From the NCBI GenBank assembly GCA_033720975.1, contig JAWWBL010000047.1, positions 1 to 12,779 of the forward strand: a DNA stretch of 12,779 bases, written 5' to 3'. The number at the start of each line of letters is the position of its first letter. The first letter of the stretch is position 1. The translations under genes were made by a program, and so were the position numbers. This DNA comes from JAWWBL01 sp033720975 (lineage in GTDB: Bacteria; Actinomycetota; Acidimicrobiia; Spongiisociales; ZC4RG35). Below the pieces are notes generated by a model. It did not search any database. It saw only the letters and a program-made list of their open reading frames with translations, and was not told the origin of the DNA. Below are positions 6,380-12,779 of this stretch, one piece after another.

Positions 6380-7945
6380 ATGACTGAAAGCCGTCGCACC
6401 TCGAGCGGCATCGAGATCGATGTCGTCTATTCCGAGCCGCCGGATCCCGAGCGGATCGGAGATCCGGGGGATTATCCGTTCACCAGGGGCCCATATCCCA
6501 CCATGTACCGGGGGCGTCAATGGACCATGCGTCAATACGCAGGGTTCGGGACGGCGGAGGAGACCAACAAGCGATTCCACGGCCTGCTCGACGCCGGCCA
6601 GACCGGGCTCAGTGTCGCTTTCGACTTGCCCACTCAGATGGGCCTCGACTCCGACCACCCGCTCGCCGCAGGTGAGGTGGGCAAGGTAGGGGTCGCCATC
6701 GACAGCCTCGAAGACATGCGGCGCTTGCTCGAGGGAATACCCCTGGATGAGGTGTCGACATCGATGACGATCAACTCGACCGCGCCGATGCTGCTTCTGC
6801 TCTACGAGCTGGTGGCAGAGGAGCAGGGTGTCGCTCCGGAGTCACTCAGGGGAACGATTCAGAACGACATCCTCAAGGAGTACGTGGCCCGGGGCACCTA
6901 CATCTTCCCACCCCGCCCCTCGATGAGGCTCATAACGAACGTCTTCGCCTATGCCGACGCCCATCTTCCCAACTGGAACACCATCTCGGTGAGCGGTTAT
7001 CACATCAGGGAGGCTGGAGCGACGGCGGCTCAGGAACTCGCCTTCACCATCGCCAACGGTCTCGCGTATGCGAGAGCGGCCATGGATGCGGGACTCGACG
7101 TCGACTCGTTTGCTCCGAGGATGTCCTTCTTTTGGAATGGCCACAACGACTTCTTCGAAGAAGTGGCCAAGTTTCGGGCGGCCCGGCGCATATGGGCGCG
7201 GCATATGCGCACCGAGATCGGGGCCAGCAACCCCAAGTCATGGGCGATGCGCTTCCATACCCAGACCGCAGGCTCGACTCTCACCGCACAGCAGCCGCTC
7301 AACAACATCGTTCGCACCACGATCCAGGCTCTCGCCGCGGTCCTCGGTGGGACCCAGTCCCTTCATACCAATTCCTACGACGAGGCGCTCGGGCTGCCCA
7401 CCGACGAGAGCGCTCTCGTTGCCTTGAGGACCCAGCAGGTGCTAGCCAGCGAGTCGGGTGTTTCCAACACGGTGGATCCCCTGGGCGGGTCGTACTACGT
7501 CGAGTCCCTGACCGATTCCCTCGAGGCGCTCGCGGAGGACCTGATTGGGAGGATCGCCAAGATGGGTGGGGCAGTCGCCGCCATCGAGGACGGGTGGATG
7601 GCGTCCCAGATCGAAGAGTCCGCCTATCAGGAGGCGATAAGGCAGTCGAACGGCGAAACCGTGGTTGTCGGCGTGAACCGGTATGTAGACGATGACGCGG
7701 GCGAGGTCCCGGTTTTGGAGATCGACCCTGACCTCGAAGCGGATCAGAAGCGCAGGCTCGCTCACTGGAGGGAGTCACGGGATGCGGGTCCCGTCACCGC
7801 CTCACTAGAGAGGATTGGTGAGGCGGCCCGGGGTGACTCGAACCTCATGCCCTTGATCAAGGATGCGCTAGCCGCGGGGGCCACGGTCGGCGAGGTTGCC
7901 GACTCGCTGCGCTCGGTGTTCGGGACATACCGTCCCACCTCCTGA
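6380..7945 (+). CDS. Methylmalonyl-CoA mutase, catalytic (large) subunit without B12-binding domain
   Basis: Cytosolic radical enzyme subunit that, with adenosylcobalamin, interconverts methylmalonyl-CoA and succinyl-CoA. The 521 residues form the substrate-binding TIM-barrel part only. Landmarks are RGPYPTMYRGRQWTMRQYAGF (36-56), GQTGLSVAFDLPTQMG, GTIQNDILKEYVARGTYIFPP (158-178) and SGYH (205-208). Aligned by eye on Propionibacterium mutase, Y53 matches Tyr89 and R171 matches Arg207, the pair that marks methylmalonyl-CoA specificity. H208 matches His244. Isobutyryl- and 2-hydroxyisobutyryl-CoA mutases carry other residues at these two sites. The chain ends before the DxHxxG cobalamin domain, so a separate small B12-binding subunit is needed, as in split McmA1/McmA2 enzymes; none is nearby. 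The start is ATG at 6380, with AAAGG almost touching it, so the ribosome site is weak. The carboxylase alpha subunit at 11433-12779 could supply its substrate. Confidence 0.95.
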   Translation: MTESRRTSSGIEIDVVYSEPPDPERIGDPGDYPFTRGPYPTMYRGRQWTMRQYAGFGTAEETNKRFHGLLDAGQTGLSVAFDLPTQMGLDSDHPLAAGEVGKVGVAIDSLEDMRRLLEGIPLDEVSTSMTINSTAPMLLLLYELVAEEQGVAPESLRGTIQNDILKEYVARGTYIFPPRPSMRLITNVFAYADAHLPNWNTISVSGYHIREAGATAAQELAFTIANGLAYARAAMDAGLDVDSFAPRMSFFWNGHNDFFEEVAKFRAARRIWARHMRTEIGASNPKSWAMRFHTQTAGSTLTAQQPLNNIVRTTIQALAAVLGGTQSLHTNSYDEALGLPTDESALVALRTQQVLASESGVSNTVDPLGGSYYVESLTDSLEALAEDLIGRIAKMGGAVAAIEDGWMASQIEESAYQEAIRQSNGETVVVGVNRYVDDDAGEVPVLEIDPDLEADQKRRLAHWRESRDAGPVTASLERIGEAARGDSNLMPLIKDALAAGATVGEVADSLRSVFGTYRPTS

Positions 7946-7967
7946 AGCCCGCCCTACCCCCTTTTTT

Positions 7968-8004
7968 CTCTGTGTTGGAGGATCCCGCGAGGATCTTCAC
8001 AGAG
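7968..8004. terminator. Hairpin between convergent mutase and metallopeptidase genes
   Basis: CTCTGTG (7968-7974) pairs with CACAGAG (7998-8004). Inside, GATCC (7981-7985) pairs with GGATC (7991-7995) around a CGCGA loop, with an uneven internal loop between the stems. It sits 22 bp after the mutase stop and overlaps the metallopeptidase stop codon. A T6 tract lies before the hairpin on the plus strand rather than after it, so this is not a textbook intrinsic terminator. Its place between convergent genes suggests a two-way transcript end. Confidence 0.45.
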
Positions 8005-9979
8005 CCGTTGGGTCGTCTTCACGCCGACGGAGTGTGAGCGCCGTGGCCCCTCCCAGCACGGCAAGCAGGCCGGCTCCACCCAGGGCGAGGCGGGTGCGTC
8101 CTTCATCCTCTGCCCGCTCTAGGGCGAGCGATAACCCTTCGGCCTCGGTGACGGCTTCTTCAAGCGACTCTTCTGCCAGCGCGTCCAGCATCCCTTCGAG
8201 CTCGGCCTCTATGTCCACACCGATCAGGCCGACTCCGGCGACGAAGCCACGCGGCTCCAGGGCATCGCGTCGGGCCTGGAGCCCCCGGTCGGTGGCCTCT
8301 ATGTGGGCGGTGGCCAGGCTCACGACACCAGTCATCGCGTCGGCCGCCGACTCGTAGGCCAACTCCAATGAGGCGGGCACGGGCAGACCCAACTGGTCGT
8401 AGTTCGATTCGATGGAGTCTTTGGCCTGTAGAACAGCCCTCGCCTCCTCGATTCGGCTGTTTGCTTCGTCGAAGCTCCAATCGGACATGGAGCGACGGAC
8501 GTAGAGAGGCGGCGCCCATCCCTCACCGTCTGCGGCCAACTGGCGGTATTGGGCCCTGGCGGTGGTTCTCGCCGTCAGATCTTCATCGGTCACCCACTGC
8601 TCGAAGAGGGAAGTAGCCGTTGTCGACCCCCCGACCTCCTCCAACAGGTCCAGGAACCGCCGCCAGTCGTCCTCGGGTGCCACCGGCTCGGGATCGGTAT
8701 CGCCCTCATACGCGATCAGGTTGTTCGCAGCGGCGTCGATCACGGCAGCCATCGCCTCCAGCCCAATTTCGTCGCTGAGAGTCTGAATCACCCAGTAGGA
8801 GGCGGCATAGCCGTACGACTCATATGCCTCCACATCATCCGGACGTTGGGATTCGGGGACGCCAAAGAGGTTTTCCCAACGGTTCAGGACTCCGACTTCG
8901 GGGTTGGGAGCAGGTGGCCCGGGCTCCCTCAGCTCCCCCTCGGAGCCAAGCCCGGCTCTCACTGCAGCCTCGGTTGCGAATTCGTCGGCCAGCCCTTCTG
9001 TGATCCACCTCTCCTTGAACAGGTCCTGGTCGAACCAGGTGTGGCTGAGCTCGTGCAGGACGATGTGGGCAGAGGCCCACTCAGTCACCTCGATGGTCTC
9101 CGAGCCCTGGATGTACCAGCCGCCATAGCCACTATGGGCGACGTCGCCAGACTCGATTATCTGAAGGAAGGTCCCGGGAGCCCAGTCCAGGCCGACCAGG
9201 CTCTGAAGCACAGGTAGGCCCTTTTCCACGTACTCCAGTACCGATTGCACCCACTCGTCATCACCGGGCCACCCGCGCACGAAGACGTCCGCGAAGGCGA
9301 CATCGGCTTTCACCATGGACAGTTGACCGTCGTCCCGGCCCACTATGTAGATGAAGAACTGCGAAGGGTCGTCGATCTCGGTGACCCGATAGACGTCGAC
9401 CTGGCCGGTCGACTCGATAGCCGCGAGATCACCTCCGCTGATCTCGATGTCAAAGTGCCCGGGCACCTCGACGGTGACTGTCGTCAGCCCGGGGTCACCC
9501 CATCCGTAGGCCCCGAAGCTGATGTATGCGGGATTGATCCTGAACAGCGAGTCCGACCGCGGCGCGTCGCCGGGGACGTCGTACTCGATGAAGAGGTCCA
9601 TGGACCGGTCGTAGAAGAGACGCCGGTCGAGGTGGATCGTCGCTTGGAGGACCCGCTCCGCCTCAGGGTCGTCGGTCGGTTCGAGAGTGTGTTCGAGCTG
9701 GGTTTCGCCGCGGAACGCCCGAAAATTGATGACTGTCTCCGGGACGAAGATGGCGATCCGGTCGTAATAGAACCGGACGACGCTGCCCTCACGTGTCTCG
9801 TTGGGCGTGAGGTTGGTGATCGTGATGTCACTCTCGACGTGGAGCAGGCCGTGCTCCAACTCCACGCTCCAAGTTATGTCAGACTCGAATCGAAGGTCCG
9901 CCTGGGCGATGGTGGACAGGCCGGCCGCCACGAGAATGGCGGCGGTCAGCGAAATGGAGAGGGTCAGGAGGCGACGCAT
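7997..9979 (-). CDS. Secreted, C-terminally membrane-anchored HExxH metallopeptidase (gluzincin, M1/peptidase-MA-like)
   Basis: Predicted extracytoplasmic zinc peptidase of 660 residues; substrate unknown. A signal peptide (1-27, cleavage after AQA) leads into a beta-rich N-terminal region (about 30-215) like the first domain of M1 peptidases. The catalytic segment has HELSHTWF, with H309, E310 and H313 as zinc ligands and base, then WITEGLADEFA with E328 as the likely third ligand. Y391 in YGYAASYWVIQTL could play the part of the M1 catalytic tyrosine. Two features differ from true M1 aminopeptidases: the GxMEN substrate motif is missing (GGWYIQGSETIEV stands in that region), and only 14 residues separate H313 from E328 instead of 18. 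The C-terminal part (about 500-628) is acidic, helical and Ala/Glu-rich. One transmembrane helix (about 630-650) and an RRR stop-transfer follow, so the catalytic part faces outward. ATG at 9979 is the start. It is divergent from the LpdA-like gene. Confidence 0.85.
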   Translation of the reverse strand: MRRLLTLSISLTAAILVAAGLSTIAQADLRFESDITWSVELEHGLLHVESDITITNLTPNETREGSVVRFYYDRIAIFVPETVINFRAFRGETQLEHTLEPTDDPEAERVLQATIHLDRRLFYDRSMDLFIEYDVPGDAPRSDSLFRINPAYISFGAYGWGDPGLTTVTVEVPGHFDIEISGGDLAAIESTGQVDVYRVTEIDDPSQFFIYIVGRDDGQLSMVKADVAFADVFVRGWPGDDEWVQSVLEYVEKGLPVLQSLVGLDWAPGTFLQIIESGDVAHSGYGGWYIQGSETIEVTEWASAHIVLHELSHTWFDQDLFKERWITEGLADEFATEAAVRAGLGSEGELREPGPPAPNPEVGVLNRWENLFGVPESQRPDDVEAYESYGYAASYWVIQTLSDEIGLEAMAAVIDAAANNLIAYEGDTDPEPVAPEDDWRRFLDLLEEVGGSTTATSLFEQWVTDEDLTARTTARAQYRQLAADGEGWAPPLYVRRSMSDWSFDEANSRIEEARAVLQAKDSIESNYDQLGLPVPASLELAYESAADAMTGVVSLATAHIEATDRGLQARRDALEPRGFVAGVGLIGVDIEAELEGMLDALAEESLEEAVTEAEGLSLALERAEDEGRTRLALGGAGLLAVLGGATALTLRRREDDPTAL

Positions 9980-9991
9980 CGGATGATCAAT

Positions 9992-10006
9992 CTCACCTTG
10001 GGTGAG
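9992..10006. promoter_or_regulatory. Inverted repeat and possible promoter in the metallopeptidase/lpdA divergent spacer
   Basis: CTCACC (9992-9997) and GGTGAG (10001-10006) form a perfect 6-bp inverted repeat around TTG in the 59-bp spacer between divergent genes. This is a good place for an operator. On the plus strand TTGGGT (9998-10003) and TAGCGT (10022-10027) are 18 bases apart and could be weak -35 and -10 elements for lpdA, giving a nearly leaderless transcript. No Shine-Dalgarno precedes the lpdA ATG. The repeat would then overlap the -35 site. Confidence 0.35.
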
Positions 10007-10038
10007 CCCCTTCTATCACGGTAGCGTCGAGCCGATCC

Positions 10039-11397
10039 ATGAACGACACGAGAACACACGTGCTGATAATCGGAGGCGGTCCCGCCGGGACCCAGGCCGC
10101 CACCACCGCAGCCATGAAGGGGGCCAGGGTGACCCTCGTCGAAAAGGACGTCGTGGGCGGGGCGGCTCATCTGTGGGACTGCATCCCGTCGAAGACGATG
10201 GCGGCGAGTGCGCTGCGGCACACCTCTGTGCGTAACGCAGTCAAACTCGGGCTGGTAAACGATCCGGGGCGTGTCGACCCGCGCAACCTCGCCGTGCGCA
10301 TTTCGGAGATCACCACGGACATCAACTCGAATTGGGTGCAACTGCTCGGCTCGCAGCAGGTAGAGATGATCAATGGGTTTGCGCGTTTCACCGGCCCTCA
10401 CGAGGCGGAGGTCGACACCGGGGACGGGGAACGGAGGTTGAACTTCGACAAGGCCCTGATATCGACCGGGTCGGCTCCGAGGGTCCCCGATTGGGCTCCT
10501 GTAGACGGAGAGCGGGTCTTGACCACACGTCATTGCTACGACCTCCCTCAGGTTCCGGAACACGTCGTTGTGATTGGATCGGGTGTCACCGGGGTCGAGT
10601 TCACCCATATCTTCGAGAGCATGGGCTCCCAGGTGAGCCTCGTCGTGTCCCGCCAGCAGATTCTTCCTCATCGGGATCCTGAAGTGGCGGCTGTGCTGGA
10701 AGAAGACTTCCTCGAGAGGGGCGTCAAGCTGATCATCGGCGCCCGGGCGGTGTCAATCGACGTCAGCCAGGAAGGGGTGTCGGTGGCATGCGACGACGGT
10801 CGCGTCATAACCGGGTCTCATGCGCTACTGGCTGTCGGATCTGTCCCGCTGACTGAGGGCCTGGGCCTCGATGCGGCAGGTGTGGAGACCGATGGGGGAT
10901 ACGTCAAAGTCGACGAGTATCAGAGGACCTCAGCCCCACATATCTACGCCGCCGGGGACGTCACCGGGCAGATGCTGCTGAGCTCGGTGGCCTCGATGCA
11001 GGGGAGGAAGATCGCCCGTCATGCTCTGAGCCTTCCCGTGGAGCCCCTCGACTACAGCAAGGTGGCGGAGGCGATCTTCACAGAGCCTGAGATCGCCTCG
11101 GTAGGCCTTGGTGACGTCGACGCCGCCGCCGAGGGAAGAAAGGTGAGAACCACCAAGGTGCCTTTTGCCGCCAACGCCCGCTCGGTGCTGCAGCACTTCA
11201 CCCGGGGTTTTGTCAAGGTGACTTCGGATCCGGCGACAGGCGTTGTCCTGGGCGGGACCATCGTGGGCCACCGCGCATCCGAGTTGATCGGCGTGATCGC
11301 CCTCGCGGTGAGGGCGCGGGTGACCACTCAGACCCTCATCGAGACGCTGATGGTCCACCCCTCCATGTCTGAGGCCATCACCGACGCAGCCGAATAA
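10039..11397 (+). CDS. lpdA: LpdA-like FAD-dependent NAD(P)H (quinone) dehydrogenase lacking the redox disulfide
   Basis: Flavoprotein of the pyridine nucleotide-disulfide oxidoreductase family, 452 residues, probably cytosolic. The FAD-binding Rossmann motif IGGGPAG is at 11-17, the STGSAPR motif at 142-148, the NAD(P)-binding fold IGSGVTGVEF at 179-188, the second FAD motif YAAGD at 303-307, and a dimerisation domain from about 340. The active-site loop reads GGAAHLWDCIPSK: C48 is kept but the partner cysteine is A43, so it cannot form the disulfide of dihydrolipoamide dehydrogenase. The same loss is known in Mycobacterium tuberculosis LpdA (Rv3303c), which reduces quinones with NAD(P)H; several other stretches look alike (TRHCYDLPQVPEHVVVIGSG, SHALLAVGSVP, VASMQGR). 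Unlike Rv3303c as I recall it, the C-terminal HPSMSE histidine (H440) is kept. The start is ATG at 10039. It is not next to any 2-oxoacid dehydrogenase genes, which fits a role outside those complexes. Soluble transhydrogenase is the main alternative. Confidence 0.88.
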   Translation: MNDTRTHVLIIGGGPAGTQAATTAAMKGARVTLVEKDVVGGAAHLWDCIPSKTMAASALRHTSVRNAVKLGLVNDPGRVDPRNLAVRISEITTDINSNWVQLLGSQQVEMINGFARFTGPHEAEVDTGDGERRLNFDKALISTGSAPRVPDWAPVDGERVLTTRHCYDLPQVPEHVVVIGSGVTGVEFTHIFESMGSQVSLVVSRQQILPHRDPEVAAVLEEDFLERGVKLIIGARAVSIDVSQEGVSVACDDGRVITGSHALLAVGSVPLTEGLGLDAAGVETDGGYVKVDEYQRTSAPHIYAAGDVTGQMLLSSVASMQGRKIARHALSLPVEPLDYSKVAEAIFTEPEIASVGLGDVDAAAEGRKVRTTKVPFAANARSVLQHFTRGFVKVTSDPATGVVLGGTIVGHRASELIGVIALAVRARVTTQTLIETLMVHPSMSEAITDAAE

Positions 11398-11417
11398 CCC
11401 TTTCGCACAGAAAGGTT
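11396..11417. terminator. Hairpin terminator between lpdA and the carboxylase gene
   Basis: AACC-C-TTTC (11396-11404) pairs with GAAAGGTT (11410-11417) around a GCACA loop, with one bulged C. The stem overlaps the lpdA stop codon and is followed by CTTGTGT, a modest U-rich tail for the plus strand. It lies in the 35-bp gap between convergent genes and may stop transcription from both sides; the minus-strand side has no U-tail. Confidence 0.55.
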
Positions 11418-11432
11418 CTTGTGTAGCGGGAT

Positions 11433-12779
11433 CTACTTGACGATGGCAATGACCTCACCCGAGGCCACGGTGTCACCGGGCTCGATACGCAGCTCGACGA
11501 CGTCGCCGTCCGCGGGTGCGGTCACCTCGTTCTCCATCTTCATGGCCTCGAGCACGCAGATCGGCTCTCCAGCCTTGACCGGCTCGCCAGCGCGGACGTG
11601 GACCTTCACGATGGTGCCCTGCATCGGAGCGGTCACCACCCCGTCCGAGACGCCGCTTGCCCCTGTCGAGGCGAGCTTCGGTGGGCGTCTTCGCGTCGGC
11701 TCTCCAACCTTGGCCCACTCCGGTGCCCAATAGGAGACCGAGAAGCGCCGTCCTCCGATCTCAACCGTCAGGTCACGCTTGATGGTCTCTTCCTCGGTCG
11801 GGATGGCGGGGGCGGCGTCCGGGTCGCCGCCTTTCATGATGAGGCTCTCCTCCATCCACCTCGTGTGGTGTTTTCCCGACACAAAGTCCCCGTGCTCGAG
11901 GACCTCGAGATGGGCTGGGATCGTGGTGTGAACCCCACGCACCTCGAATTCACCCAGTGCCCTCTTGCCGCGCTCAATCGCAGCGTCCCTGGTTGGGCCC
12001 CAAACGATCAGCTTGGCCATGAGGTTGTCGTAGTACTGGGACACTGCGGTCCCCGGGGTGATCCACCCGTCCACTCTCACCCCGGGCCCCGACGGCTCGC
12101 GCCACTCGACGACCTGGCCCGGAGAGGGGAGGAACCCGCGGTATGGGTCCTCCGCATTTATCCGGAACTCGATGGCGTGTCCCCTGGGTGTGACGTCGTC
12201 CAGCTCGAGCTGCTCGCCGCGGGCGATCTTCAGCTGTTGTTCGACCAGGTCTATTCCGGTCACCATCTCTGTGACCGTGTGCTCCACCTGCAGCCGGGTG
12301 TTCATCTCGAGGAAGTAGAAGTCGCCGTTCGAGTCGACCAGGAACTCAACCGTCCCGGCGTTCACGTAACCACACGACTTCCCGGCGGCGAGGGCAGCTT
12401 TGCCCAGCGCACGGCGCTGTTTGGAGGTGAATCCGGGTGACGGAGTCTCCTCGATCAGCTTCTGATGGCGTCTCTGGACGGAGCAGTCGCGCTCCCCGAG
12501 AAACAGTGCGTTGCCATGACCGTCAAATAAGACCTGGGCCTCCACGTGGCGCGGTCGTTCCAGGTATTTCTCGACGTAGACCTCTGGATTGCCGAAGTAG
12601 GCGCTCGCCTCCCTGCGGGCTCCTTCGAATGCCTCGCCGACGTCTTCTTCGGATTCGACGACACGCAGGCCTTTGCCTCCGCCACCGTGAGCGGCTTTGA
12701 CCGCGATGGGGTATCCAAATCGGGATGCGAGCTCGATTACTTCCGCGACGTTTTCCACCGGATCGGTGATGCCGGGTAC
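11433..12779 (-). CDS. Acyl-CoA carboxylase alpha subunit (biotin carboxylase plus biotin carrier), N-terminus outside window
   Basis: ATP-dependent enzyme that carboxylates biotin on its own carrier domain; a separate beta subunit then carboxylates acetyl-CoA or propionyl-CoA. 448 residues are visible and the frame stays open to the window edge. By comparison with E. coli AccC about 131 N-terminal residues are missing, so the full protein is near 580, typical of actinobacterial AccA3/PccA types. Numbered from the GTG at 12758, which is internal, the glycine-rich ATP loop KAAHGGGGKGLRVV is at 21-34, GERDCSVQRRHQKLIEE at 88-104, and the catalytic EMNTRLQVEH at 151-160. A short linker domain (about 315-365) follows. 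The C-terminal biotinyl domain (about 370-441) carries EAMKMEN, with K407 the biotin site. The beta subunit is not in view, so acetyl versus propionyl preference cannot be read here. The mutase at 6380-7945 makes a propionyl-CoA role attractive. Confidence 0.96.
   Translation of the reverse strand, partial: VPGITDPVENVAEVIELASRFGYPIAVKAAHGGGGKGLRVVESEEDVGEAFEGARREASAYFGNPEVYVEKYLERPRHVEAQVLFDGHGNALFLGERDCSVQRRHQKLIEETPSPGFTSKQRRALGKAALAAGKSCGYVNAGTVEFLVDSNGDFYFLEMNTRLQVEHTVTEMVTGIDLVEQQLKIARGEQLELDDVTPRGHAIEFRINAEDPYRGFLPSPGQVVEWREPSGPGVRVDGWITPGTAVSQYYDNLMAKLIVWGPTRDAAIERGKRALGEFEVRGVHTTIPAHLEVLEHGDFVSGKHHTRWMEESLIMKGGDPDAAPAIPTEEETIKRDLTVEIGGRRFSVSYWAPEWAKVGEPTRRRPPKLASTGASGVSDGVVTAPMQGTIVKVHVRAGEPVKAGEPICVLEAMKMENEVTAPADGDVVELRIEPGDTVASGEVIAIVK

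Noticed and set aside
7961..7967. T6 tract after the mutase gene as an intrinsic terminator tail
   Set aside because: The tract comes before the hairpin on the plus strand and reads as A6 on the minus strand, so it cannot be the U-tail of that hairpin; no GC-rich stem lies just upstream of it.
9245..10024. Plus-strand open frame of 259 codons opposite the metallopeptidase 5' part
   Set aside because: Antisense shadow of a gene with clear signal peptide and HExxH motif; no domain in the translation.
11598..12440. Plus-strand open frame of 280 codons opposite the carboxylase
   Set aside because: Antisense shadow of a strongly conserved biotin carboxylase; the protein has no recognisable features.
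1..12779. Mobile elements, CRISPR arrays, toxin-antitoxin or defence genes, tRNA/rRNA genes
   Set aside because: Read for transposase motifs, regularly spaced repeats, and tRNA-like folds on both strands; none seen, and coding genes account for nearly all the sequence.

Overview
The window is GC-rich and densely coded on both strands. It looks like ordinary core chromosome of a high-GC actinobacterium. Gene content points that way: a class A penicillin-binding protein with C-terminal PASTA repeats, a flavoprotein close to mycobacterial LpdA, and a biotin carboxylase fused to its biotin carrier domain. The codon style and the set of housekeeping genes would suit the Acidimicrobiia, but the sequence alone does not fix the class. 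I see no tRNA, rRNA, CRISPR array, insertion sequence, phage gene or defence system. Nothing stands out in composition as recently transferred.

Layout. Positions 1-711 (+) hold the C-terminal half of leucyl aminopeptidase PepA, beginning exactly at its first active-site lysine. A polyprenyl-phosphate sugar-1-phosphate transferase (742-2025) and a 12-helix flippase-like membrane protein (2022-3242) follow. They are translationally coupled and form a likely surface-glycan pair. Converging on them from the minus strand is a small unrecognised protein (3232-3645), and upstream of it on the same strand a bifunctional PASTA penicillin-binding protein (3718-6303). A 76-bp divergent spacer then leads to the catalytic subunit of a B12-dependent acyl-CoA mutase (6380-7945, +) whose specificity residues match methylmalonyl-CoA mutase.

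Next come a secreted, membrane-anchored HExxH metallopeptidase (7997-9979, -), a divergent LpdA-like flavoprotein (10039-11397, +), and the C-terminal three quarters of a biotin-dependent acyl-CoA carboxylase alpha subunit (11433-12779, -, running off the window).

Functional threads. The left half is about the cell envelope: a glycan priming transferase, a flippase and a peptidoglycan polymerase. The right half contains two enzymes that could act in sequence, propionyl-CoA carboxylase then methylmalonyl-CoA mutase, taking propionyl-CoA to succinyl-CoA. The carboxyltransferase subunit, the epimerase and the mutase B12 subunit are not in the window.

The points most worth a second look are the small unknown protein with a 13-bp inverted repeat over its 5' end, the atypical metallopeptidase, the mutase without a B12 domain, the LpdA-like protein without its redox disulfide, six extracytoplasmic cysteines in the PBP, and tandem repeats plus an ECF-type promoter candidate in front of the PBP. 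No clearly novel multi-gene system is visible.
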